A DNA stretch of 64,000 nt from contig JBMOQW010000027.1 in assembly GCA_049322515.1 (NCBI GenBank), positions 62,001 to 126,000 of the forward strand. The letters are read 5' to 3'. Positions 16,810 through 24,183 of this stretch are shown in pieces. The first letter of the stretch is position 1. The number at the start of each line of letters is the position of its first letter. The stretch is from Parasulfuritortus sp049322515 (GTDB lineage Bacteria > Pseudomonadota > Gammaproteobacteria > Burkholderiales > Thiobacillaceae). The notes under the pieces were generated by a model, which was not told the origin of the DNA, searched no databases, and worked only from the letters and a program-made list of their open reading frames with translations. The position numbers were made by a program, and so were the translations under genes.

Positions 16810-17955
16810 ATGCGCACCGAACAACTGCTCTGGACTCCAGAAACCGGCTGGCAAGACCGGCCCGGCCTGGCCTCCCCCGACTTGCTGCTGGTATTTGGCG
16901 CAACTCCCTGCCTGACCCCGGAACGGCTGGCCGAGCTGCACGCCTTCTATCCCGGTGCACACCTGCTCGGCTGTTCAACGGCTGGGGAAATCCAGGGCGT
17001 CCGGGTCCACGACGATACCCTGACCGCCACCGCGATCGCCTTCGAGCAGACCCCGATCCGCCTGGTCCACCGCGACGTCACCAATCCCGACCAGAGCCGG
17101 GCGGCCGGCGAGGCCCTGGCCCGCGCCCTGGAAGCCCCGGACCTGCGCCACGTCTTCGTGCTCTCGGACGGCCTGTTGGTCAACGGCACGGCCCTGGTCG
17201 AGGGCCTGAAGGCGGGCTTGCCTGCCGAGGTCAGCCTGACCGGCGGCTTGTCCGGCGACGGGGCCCGGTTCCAGCGCACCCTGGTGATCGCCGACGCCGA
17301 CCCGGCACCCGGCCGGATCGCTGCGCTCGGCCTCTATGGCGACGCCCTGCGGGTCGGCTACGGTTCCCTGGGCGGCTGGGACCCGTTCGGCCCCGAGCGC
17401 ATGATCACCCGCGCCCAGGGCAACGTCCTGTATGAACTGGATGGCCATTCGGCCCTTGGCCTGTACCGGAAATATCTCGGCGAACACGCCGCCGGGCTGC
17501 CCGCCACCGGGCTCCTGTTTCCGCTCTCGCTCTCGGCCTCGCCGGACAAGCCGTCCGGCCTGGTGCGCACCATCCTGGCCGTCAACGAGGAAGATCAGTC
17601 GATGACCTTCGCCGGCGACATGCCCGAAGGCATGTATGCCCGCTTGATGAAAGCCAATTTCGAGCGTCTGGTCGAGGGCGCCGCGGGGGCCGCCGAGGCC
17701 ACCCGCCAGGGCCTTGGTGACGCGCCGGCCGAACTGGCCATCCTGATCAGCTGTGTCGGCCGCAAGCTGGTCCTGAAGCAGCGCATCGAAGAAGAAACCG
17801 AGGCGGTGCGCGACATCCTGGGTCGGGAAGTGCCGCTCACCGGCTTTTATTCCTATGGCGAGATCTCGCCGTTCACCGCCACCCAGCGCTGCGAACTGCA
17901 CAACCAGACCATGACCATCACCACCTTGAGCGAGCACCGGTCCGCGCAGCCATGA
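16810..17955 (+). CDS. FIST domain sensor protein
   Basis: A 381-residue protein with FIST_N (residues about 25-220: PDLLLVFGATPCL, LLGCSTAGEI, HVFVLSDGLLVNGTALVEGL, SLTGGLSGDGARFQ) followed by FIST_C (ELDGHSALGLYRKYLGEH to ELAILISCVGRKLVL and LTGFYSYGEISPF). FIST proteins are predicted small-ligand sensors linked to signal transduction. The ATG at 16810 matches the family N-terminus; the longer frame to 16561 is the HDOD gene in another frame. Confidence 0.9.
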   Translation: MRTEQLLWTPETGWQDRPGLASPDLLLVFGATPCLTPERLAELHAFYPGAHLLGCSTAGEIQGVRVHDDTLTATAIAFEQTPIRLVHRDVTNPDQSRAAGEALARALEAPDLRHVFVLSDGLLVNGTALVEGLKAGLPAEVSLTGGLSGDGARFQRTLVIADADPAPGRIAALGLYGDALRVGYGSLGGWDPFGPERMITRAQGNVLYELDGHSALGLYRKYLGEHAAGLPATGLLFPLSLSASPDKPSGLVRTILAVNEEDQSMTFAGDMPEGMYARLMKANFERLVEGAAGAAEATRQGLGDAPAELAILISCVGRKLVLKQRIEEETEAVRDILGREVPLTGFYSYGEISPFTATQRCELHNQTMTITTLSEHRSAQP

Positions 17956-18025
17956 AACATTCGTAGGATTGCGGCGGACCCGGGCCGGGTCCATCATTCC
18001 GGGCATCCCTCCCCGGTCCGACCTC

Positions 18026-18469
18026 ATGGAACGCATCACCATCTCCCTCGACGAACCCCTGGCGCGGGCATTCGATGATCTGATCCGCAAGCGTGGCTAC
18101 GCCAATCGTTCCGAGGCCATGCGCGACCTGCTCAGAAACGCGCTGGAGAGCGACCGCCTGGCGCGCGACGAAGCCCCGCATTGCGTCGCGGCCCTGTCCT
18201 ACGTCTACGATCACCACGAACGCCAGTTGTCCGACCGCCTGACCGAGATGCAGCACCACGCCCACGACCTGGTGGTGTCGGCGATGCACGTCCACCTCGA
18301 TCACGATCATTGCCTGGAAACCCTGATCCTGCGTGGCGACACCGCCACCACGCGCGCGTTCGCCGATCACCTGGCCGCCGAACGCGGCGTCCGCCACGCC
18401 CAGATCAACCTGATCCCGGTCGACGTCGACAGCGCCGGCCCGCACACGCACAGCAAACCAAAGACCTGA
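18026..18469 (+). CDS. nikR: Nickel-responsive regulator NikR
   Basis: A 147-residue ribbon-helix-helix repressor. The DNA-binding part is MERITISLDEPLARAFDDLI..GYANRSEAMRDLLR. The ACT-like nickel-binding domain has QHHAHDLVVSAMHVHLDHDHCLETLILRG, carrying the His/Cys nickel ligands, and RGVRHAQINLIP. It matches E. coli NikR closely. No nickel transporter or urease/hydrogenase gene is in the window, and no GTATGA-type operator was seen upstream, so its targets are elsewhere. The start at 18026 gives the canonical N-terminus. Confidence 0.95.
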   Translation: MERITISLDEPLARAFDDLIRKRGYANRSEAMRDLLRNALESDRLARDEAPHCVAALSYVYDHHERQLSDRLTEMQHHAHDLVVSAMHVHLDHDHCLETLILRGDTATTRAFADHLAAERGVRHAQINLIPVDVDSAGPHTHSKPKT

Positions 18470-18479
18470 GGAGCCCACC

Positions 18480-19799
18480 ATGCGATCCCAACCCCGCCGC
18501 GACTTTCTTCGCCTGATCGGCCTGGCCAGCGCCGCCGTCGTCCTGCCGCCCTGGCTACAGGGCTGCGCGACCGACCCGGTGACCGGCAAGACCAGCCTGG
18601 TCGGGATGTCCGAGGACCAGGAAAAGCACCTCGACAAGCAACATGCGCCGCACCAGTTCTCGGCCGACTACGGCGCCAGCCAGGACACCCGCCTGAACCG
18701 CTACGTCGAGTATGTCGGCGCCCGCATGTGGGCCGATTCGCACCGGCCCAAGATGCCCTACAGCGCGCGCGCCCTGAATGCCAACTACGTCAACGCCTAC
18801 ACCTTTCCGGCCGGCAGCATCGGCGTGACCCGCGGCATCCTGCTGGAAATGGAGAGTGAAGACGAGCTGGCCGCCCTGATGGGCCACGAGATCGGCCACG
18901 TCAACGCCCGCCATGCCGCCGAGCGCGCCGGCAAGTCGATGCTGGTCCAGGGCGGCCTGGTCCTGGCCCAGGTGGCCGTCGCCGGCAACGAGCAGTACCA
19001 GCCGATCATCCAGCTCGCCGGCCAGATCGGTGGCAGTGCCCTGCTCGCCAAGTACAGCCGCGACGACGAACGCGAAGCCGATGCCCTGGGCATGGACTAC
19101 ATGGTCAAGGCCGGCTACAACCCGGACGGCATGTCCGGCCTGATGGGCATGCTGCAGTCTCAGTCGAAATCCAAGCCCGGCCTCCTGGAAACCATGTTCG
19201 CCTCGCATCCGATGAGTGACGAACGGCATGCCACCGCGCAAAAGCGCGCCGCCAAGAAATACGCCGCCGAACGGGGCCGCAAGGAAAACCGAGAACGCTA
19301 CATGGACAGCATCGCCGATCTGCGCCGGATCAAGACGGTGGTCGCGGCCCAGCAACAGGGCGAGGGCCTGATGAGCAAGAAGCAGCTGCCGCAGGCCGAG
19401 GAACGTTTCGACCAGGCCTTGCGCCAGGCCCCGGACGACTACACCGGCAACGTGCTCATGGCCAAGCTGATGACCGCCCAGAAGCGGCCGCGCGAGGCCG
19501 AGGCCTACCTGGCCCAGGCCCGGGCCATCTACCCGAGCGAAGGCCAGGCCCTTCAACTGTCCGGCGTCAACAAGCTGGCCCTGAACCAGCCGGATGCCGC
19601 GTTGCAGTTCTTCCAGGCCTATGAGCAGCGCCTGCCGGGCAACCCGAACACCACCTTCCTGATGGGTGTCGCCCATGAGGACCGGCACGACCGCAAACAG
19701 GCGGCACAATATTTCTACCGCTACGCCCAGCAGGTGAACAGCGGCCGGGAAGCCCAGTACGCGGTCAGCCGGCTGAAATCCTGGGGCTATCTCAAGTAG
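18480..19799 (+). CDS. M48 zinc metalloprotease lipoprotein with TPR tail
   Basis: A 439-residue exported protease. The N-terminus has a twin-arginine-like RRDFLRLIG followed by a lipobox LQGC (Cys29), so it is probably a Tat-exported lipoprotein. The HExxH zinc site is in MGHEIGHVNARH (about residues 136-141), with the third ligand in DEREADALGMDYM. The C-terminal about 130 residues are TPR-like helices, as in BepA, which maintains the outer-membrane protein assembly machinery. Its last bases overlap the convergent LysR gene by 8. Confidence 0.9.
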   Translation: MRSQPRRDFLRLIGLASAAVVLPPWLQGCATDPVTGKTSLVGMSEDQEKHLDKQHAPHQFSADYGASQDTRLNRYVEYVGARMWADSHRPKMPYSARALNANYVNAYTFPAGSIGVTRGILLEMESEDELAALMGHEIGHVNARHAAERAGKSMLVQGGLVLAQVAVAGNEQYQPIIQLAGQIGGSALLAKYSRDDEREADALGMDYMVKAGYNPDGMSGLMGMLQSQSKSKPGLLETMFASHPMSDERHATAQKRAAKKYAAERGRKENRERYMDSIADLRRIKTVVAAQQQGEGLMSKKQLPQAEERFDQALRQAPDDYTGNVLMAKLMTAQKRPREAEAYLAQARAIYPSEGQALQLSGVNKLALNQPDAALQFFQAYEQRLPGNPNTTFLMGVAHEDRHDRKQAAQYFYRYAQQVNSGREAQYAVSRLKSWGYLK

Positions 19800-20757
19800 G
19801 CACGCCCGCGCCGGGGGGCGACCACATCAAGGCCTGGCGCGTGACGGTCCGTTCCAGGCGCGCCAGCCACCATTGCAAGGCGCGCCCGTTCGCGGCCGAA
19901 GGCGTGTCGCGCCAGGCATAGCTGGCATGGACCTGGTGTTCCGAGCGGACCACCCGTTTCGCCACCAGGCGACCGGTCTCGATGTATGGCCGGGCCAGGT
20001 TCTCCGGCAGGAAGCCACAGCCGAGCCCGCGCAACTGGGCTTCCAGCTTGGCCTGCATGGTGGTCACCGTGAACACGTCCTGGCCGCCCAGCAGGCCCAC
20101 CGAGACCCCGCTGCCGCGCTGCACCGAGTCGGCCGCCGCGACGATGCGGTGGGGACGGATGACCGCGTCGCTCAGGGGCTCGTCGGCCCCGGCCAGGGGA
20201 TGATGTGGCGCCACGGCAAAGACGAAACGCTGCATGCCCAGGGGCTGCAATTTCAGCCCGGCCGTATCGGCCAGCTCGGCCACCACGCCGAGGGCCAGGT
20301 CGGCTTGGCCGGAGGTCAGCGCTGCCAGGGTGCCGGACAGGGTTTCCGCGCGAATGCGCAGGCGGGTCGGCGGATCGAGCGCGAAAAAATCCTCGCACAG
20401 CGCCAGCACGGTCGGCAGGTGGATGATGCTGTCGACTGCGACGGTGAATTGCGCCTCCCAGCCGGTGGCGACCCGCTTGACCCGGTGGGCCACGGCATCG
20501 ATCTCGGCCAGGATGCGTTCGCCCTCGCGGATCAGTTCCCGACCGGCCTCGGTCAGGCGCGCCTGGCGCGAGGCGCGATCGAAGAGCAGGACGTCGAGCG
20601 CCTCCTCGATCTGGCGCACCCGGTAGGTCAGCGCGCTGGGCACCAGGCCGCTGGCCCGCGCCGCCGCCGCGAAACTGCCGCGCTCGGCCACCTGGCGCAG
20701 CAGTTCGAGCGACTCAGGCGTCAGGACGGCACGGGGCGTGGGCTTGGAAGCAGGCAT
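19792..20757 (-). CDS. LysR-type regulator, YhaJ-like
   Basis: A 321-residue LysR regulator. The winged helix reads LELLRQVAERGSFAAAARASGLVPSALTYRVRQIEEAL, and a substrate-binding domain follows. The PSALTYRVRQIEE and DRASRQARLTEAGR stretches resemble E. coli YhaJ, and like yhaJ it neighbours a pirin gene, here divergently. It probably controls the pirin/cytochrome b561/YceI genes through the palindrome at 20768-20786. The inducer is unknown. Confidence 0.85.
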   Translation of the reverse strand: MPASKPTPRAVLTPESLELLRQVAERGSFAAAARASGLVPSALTYRVRQIEEALDVLLFDRASRQARLTEAGRELIREGERILAEIDAVAHRVKRVATGWEAQFTVAVDSIIHLPTVLALCEDFFALDPPTRLRIRAETLSGTLAALTSGQADLALGVVAELADTAGLKLQPLGMQRFVFAVAPHHPLAGADEPLSDAVIRPHRIVAAADSVQRGSGVSVGLLGGQDVFTVTTMQAKLEAQLRGLGCGFLPENLARPYIETGRLVAKRVVRSEHQVHASYAWRDTPSAANGRALQWWLARLERTVTRQALMWSPPGAGVPT

Positions 20758-20767
20758 ACCGGATCAC

Positions 20768-20786
20768 CATTCATTTTTTTTGAATG
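20768..20786. promoter_or_regulatory. LysR-type operator between the regulator and pirin
   Basis: Perfect inverted repeat CATTCA-N7-TGAATG, containing a T-N11-A core, located 11 bases upstream of the LysR start codon in an otherwise GC-rich gap. Position and symmetry fit an autoregulatory and divergent-promoter site. Confidence 0.6.
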
Positions 20787-20874
20787 ATGTCAGCAAACCG
20801 GCGCGATCACAAAGCCGGTGTCTCGGCCTACAGTAGGGCCACGCCGACACGGCACGAGCACAGGAGCACCGCCC

Positions 20875-21576
20875 ATGCTGACCTTACGCAAATCCCAGGA
20901 CCGCGGCCACGCCGACCATGGCTGGCTTAACAGCCGGCACTCGTTTTCCTTCGCCGATTACCACGACCCGGACCACCTGCGCTGGGGCAACCTGCGCGTC
21001 ATCAACGAGGACGTGGTGGCGCCCGGCCGGGGCTTCGCCAGCCATGGCCACCGCGACATGGAAATCATCAGCTACGTGGTATCCGGCACCCTGGCGCACC
21101 GCGACAGCCTCGGCAACGGCACCGCGATCCCTGCCGGCGACGTGCAGCGCATGAGTGCCGGCCGGGGCATCACGCACAGCGAATTCAACCCGTCCGCCGA
21201 CGCCCCCACCCATTTCCTGCAAATCTGGATCGAGCCGACCGCGCGCGGCCTCGACCCCGGCTACGCGCAGAAGACCTTTTCCGAGACAGAGAAGCGCGCC
21301 ACCCTGCGCCTGATCGCCAGCCCGGACGGCGCCGAGGGGGCACTCACCCTGCACGCCGACGCCCGGCTGTACGCCGGACTGTTCGACCGGGACGACCGCT
21401 TCACCCTGCCCCTCGACCCGGCCCGCAAGGCCTATGTCCACGTGGTGCGTGGCCGGCTCAGCGTGAATGGGCAGGTACTGGCCGCCGGCGACGCCGCCAA
21501 GCTGGCCGATGAAAGCCGGCTGACCCTGTCCGACACCGAGGCCGCCGAAGTGCTGGTCTTCGACCTGGCGGCCTGA
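20875..21576 (+). CDS. Pirin family protein (YhhW/YhaK-like)
   Basis: A 233-residue bicupin. The N-terminal signature is DHGWLNSRHSFSFADYHDP and the metal ligands are in FASHGHRDMEI and GITHSEFN. Pirins of this group include quercetinases and redox-responsive proteins. Start 20875 (MLTLRKSQDRG) has an AGGAG ribosome site and is typical. It is first in a run with cytochrome b561, two YceI proteins and a dioxygenase. Confidence 0.92.
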   Translation: MLTLRKSQDRGHADHGWLNSRHSFSFADYHDPDHLRWGNLRVINEDVVAPGRGFASHGHRDMEIISYVVSGTLAHRDSLGNGTAIPAGDVQRMSAGRGITHSEFNPSADAPTHFLQIWIEPTARGLDPGYAQKTFSETEKRATLRLIASPDGAEGALTLHADARLYAGLFDRDDRFTLPLDPARKAYVHVVRGRLSVNGQVLAAGDAAKLADESRLTLSDTEAAEVLVFDLAA

Positions 21577-21579
21577 ATC

Positions 21580-22140
21580 ATGGCCGCGCTTCGCTACACC
21601 CGCCTCGCCATTGCCCTGCACTGGGCCATGGCGGTCCTGATCCTCGGCCTGTTCGGTCTCGGTCTGTACATGCACGAACTGCCCCTCTCTCCCGAGAAAT
21701 TGCAGTACTACGCCTGGCACAAGTGGGCCGGGGTCTGCGTCTTCCTGCTGGCCGCGCTGCGCCTGGCCTGGCGGCTCGGCCACCGGCCGCCGCCGCTGCC
21801 CGGGCACATGTCCGGCGTCGAGCGGGCGCTCGCCCAGGCCGGTCATGGCCTCCTGTACGGGCTGATGTTCGCGGTGCCCCTGTCCGGCTGGCTGATGAGC
21901 TCGGCCAAGGGCTTCCAGACCGTGCTGTTCGGGGTCTGGCCGCTGCCCGACCTGCTGGCCAGGAACCCGGCCCTGGGCGACCTGCTGCAAACCGTCCACT
22001 GGGGCCTGAACATGACCCTGGCCGCCCTCGTGCTCGGCCATGTCGGCGCCGCCCTCAAGCACCATTTCATCGACCGCGACGATGTGCTCGCCCGCATGTC
22101 GCCACGCCGTGTCCTTCGTTCCGATCGGGAGCCCTCATGA
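21580..22140 (+). CDS. Cytochrome b561 family protein
   Basis: A 186-residue four-helix membrane protein with the b561 pattern: RYTRLAIALHWAMAVLIL (His), YAWHKWAGVCVF (His), GLMFAVPLSGWLMSSAKG and TVHWGLNMTLAALVLGHVGAALKHHFIDRDDVLARM (His pairs). These histidines ligate two b haems, moving electrons between quinol and periplasmic acceptors. It overlaps the next YceI gene by ATGA; b561-YceI pairs are common and suggest joint function. Confidence 0.93.
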   Translation: MAALRYTRLAIALHWAMAVLILGLFGLGLYMHELPLSPEKLQYYAWHKWAGVCVFLLAALRLAWRLGHRPPPLPGHMSGVERALAQAGHGLLYGLMFAVPLSGWLMSSAKGFQTVLFGVWPLPDLLARNPALGDLLQTVHWGLNMTLAALVLGHVGAALKHHFIDRDDVLARMSPRRVLRSDREPS

Positions 22141-22697
22141 AACCCAGCCTCGCCCTTGCCGCCCTGTTCTGTCTGTCCCTGAGCCCCGCCGTCCACGCCG
22201 AAACCTATGTCCAGAGCCCGGCGCAACCTGCCGTGATCCAGTTCATCTACCAACAGATGGGCGTCAAGATGGACGGCCAGTTCAAGCGCGCCGCCACCCA
22301 GCTCAGCTTCGATCCGGCGCGCCCGGCCAGCGCCCAGGCCACGATCGAGGTGGACCTGGCCGGCGTCGACCTGGGCAGCCGCGAGGCGGACCAGGAAGCG
22401 GCCGGCAAGCCGTGGTTCGACAGCCGCAGCTTCCCCACGGCACGCTTCGTCTCGAGCGGCGTGAAGCCGCTCGGCGGCGCGCGCTATGAAGTCACCGGCA
22501 CCTTGAGCCTCAAAGGCCGCAGCCGGGAACTCGTGGTACCTGCCACCTTCACCGGCCAAGGCACGAATGGCGTGTTCGAGGGCAGCTTCACCCTGCGCCG
22601 CGGCGATTTCGGCATCGGCGAAGGCGCCTGGAGCAAGTTCGACATCGTCGCCAACGACGTGCAGGTCCGTTTTCGCATTCCCGCCACCCGCAAATGA
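22137..22697 (+). CDS. YceI family periplasmic protein (first copy)
   Basis: A 186-residue secreted lipocalin-like protein. Signal peptide KPSLALAALFCLSLSPAVHA, then a YceI barrel with VIQFIYQQMGVKMDGQFKR and FSVRRGDFGIGEGAW-like (here FTLRRGDFGIGEGAWSKFDIVANDV). YceI proteins bind isoprenoid or amide lipids; the b561 neighbour suggests a quinone-like ligand (inference). Divergent in sequence from the second YceI gene that follows, so not a recent duplicate. Confidence 0.9.
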   Translation: MKPSLALAALFCLSLSPAVHAETYVQSPAQPAVIQFIYQQMGVKMDGQFKRAATQLSFDPARPASAQATIEVDLAGVDLGSREADQEAAGKPWFDSRSFPTARFVSSGVKPLGGARYEVTGTLSLKGRSRELVVPATFTGQGTNGVFEGSFTLRRGDFGIGEGAWSKFDIVANDVQVRFRIPATRK

Positions 22698-22720
22698 CCC
22701 CCACCGAGAGGAGACCTCCC

Positions 22721-23290
22721 ATGAAATCCACCCTGGCCGCACTCAGCTTTGCCATCTTCGCCAGCACCCGCGCGCTCGCCGCCCCGGACACCTACGTCAT
22801 CGAGCCGACCCACACCTATCCGCATTTTTCCTACAACCACCTCGGCTTCTCGGTGCAGATGTCACGCTTCAACAAGACCTCCGGCAAGGTTGTCTACGAC
22901 CGCGCCGCGAAACAGGGCGCGGTCGACATCGTCATCGACATGGCCTCGGTCGACACCGGCTCGGACACCTTCGACGAACACCTGCGGGGCCCGGATTACT
23001 TCGACACCGCGCGCTTCCCGACCGCGACCTTCAAATCGACCCGGATCGTCTTCAGCGGCGACAAGCCGGCCTCGATCGAAGGCCTGCTGACGATCAAGGG
23101 CATCACCCGTCCGGTGACCCTGACGGTCAACGCGTTCCAGGCCATGCCCCACCCGATGCTGCGCAAGGAGACGATCGGCGCCAATGCCTACACGATGATC
23201 AAACGCTCCGAGTTCAATGCCGGGAAATACGTGCCCTTCGTCGGCGACGACGTGCGCATCGACGTGGCCATCGAAGCCCTGAAGGAATAG
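22721..23290 (+). CDS. YceI family periplasmic protein (second copy)
   Basis: A 189-residue YceI protein with signal peptide MKSTLAALSFAIFASTRALA. Family signatures are YVIEPTHTYPHFSYNHLGFS, FDEHLRGPDYFDTARFPTATFKST and ADRSEFNAGKYVPFVGDDV-like (here KRSEFNAGKYVPFVGDDVRIDVAIEA). It has a strong AGAGGAGA ribosome site before 22721. Closest to the canonical E. coli YceI type of the pair. Confidence 0.93.
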   Translation: MKSTLAALSFAIFASTRALAAPDTYVIEPTHTYPHFSYNHLGFSVQMSRFNKTSGKVVYDRAAKQGAVDIVIDMASVDTGSDTFDEHLRGPDYFDTARFPTATFKSTRIVFSGDKPASIEGLLTIKGITRPVTLTVNAFQAMPHPMLRKETIGANAYTMIKRSEFNAGKYVPFVGDDVRIDVAIEALKE

Positions 23291-23300
23291 GCGGCGCGCC

Positions 23301-24131
23301 ATGGCGACCCGGATGCCGGCCTGGTTCATCCCGCATGGCGCCGGTCCCTGCTTTTTCATGGACTGGCAGCCGGCCGATGCCTGGGACCGGATGGCCGACT
23401 ACCTGCGGCACGCGGCCGATGCCCTGCCCCGGCGGCCGCGCGCGATCGTCATGGTCTCGGCGCACTGGCGGGCGCCCACCTTCAGCGTCACCACCGGCGA
23501 CCGGCCGGCACTGATCTACGACTACCGGGGTTTCCCTGACCACACCTACGCCCTGCGCTATCCCGCGGTGGGGGACCCCGGCCTGGCCGCGGACGTCCGG
23601 GCGCGGCTGTCAGCGGTCGGGCTGGACAGCCACGCCGACCCTGCCCGGGGCTTCGACCACGGCATGTTCATTCCGCTGATGCTGGTTTTTCCCGAAGCCG
23701 ACATCCCGGTGGTCCAGCTGTCCTTGCAGCGCAGCCTCGACCCCGACACGCACCTGCGCGCCGGCCAGGCGCTGGCCCCGCTGCGCGACGACGGCGTCCT
23801 GATCATCGGCAGCGGCATGAGCTTCCACCACATGGCCGGCTACGGCGATCCCCGCTTCGGGCCGATTTCGGACCAGTTCGACGCCTGGCTGACCGAGACC
23901 GTCGCGGCCCGCCCCGAGGCCCGGCGCCAGGCCCTGCTCGACTGGACCCGGGCGCCCTGCGCGGCGCTCTGCCATCCCCCCGGCGCCGAGGAACACCTGT
24001 TGCCCCTGATGGTGGTGGCCGGCGCGGCGGGTGACGACCCGGGCCGTCGGGTGTTCACCGACCGGGTGATGGAAACCCGGCTCTCGGCCTTCGCCTTCGG
24101 CACACCCGACGAGTTGGCACCTCCGGCCTGA
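23301..24131 (+). CDS. Class III extradiol dioxygenase, DODA/YgiD type
   Basis: A 276-residue non-haem iron dioxygenase of the 4,5-DOPA dioxygenase group. Metal and active-site stretches are FIPHGAGPCFF, IVMVSAHWRAP, YDYRGFPDHTYALRYPA, RGFDHGMFIPLMLVFPEADIPVVQLSLQ and IIGSGMSFHHM. The aromatic substrate is not identifiable. It is the last gene of the pirin/b561/YceI run. Confidence 0.9.
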   Translation: MATRMPAWFIPHGAGPCFFMDWQPADAWDRMADYLRHAADALPRRPRAIVMVSAHWRAPTFSVTTGDRPALIYDYRGFPDHTYALRYPAVGDPGLAADVRARLSAVGLDSHADPARGFDHGMFIPLMLVFPEADIPVVQLSLQRSLDPDTHLRAGQALAPLRDDGVLIIGSGMSFHHMAGYGDPRFGPISDQFDAWLTETVAARPEARRQALLDWTRAPCAALCHPPGAEEHLLPLMVVAGAAGDDPGRRVFTDRVMETRLSAFAFGTPDELAPPA

Positions 24132-24140
24132 ACCAGAGCC

Positions 24141-24158
24141 GTGCCGGTAGTCCGGCAC
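24141..24158 (+). promoter_or_regulatory. Hairpin between the dioxygenase and copA
   Basis: GTGCCGG-TAGT-CCGGCAC, a perfect 7-bp stem with a tetraloop, 25 bases before the copA start. It may terminate the upstream unit or act in the copA leader; no T-run follows. No CueR-type palindrome was recognised. Confidence 0.4.
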
Positions 24159-24183
24159 GCGGGTAACGCGGTACATTTTCGCC

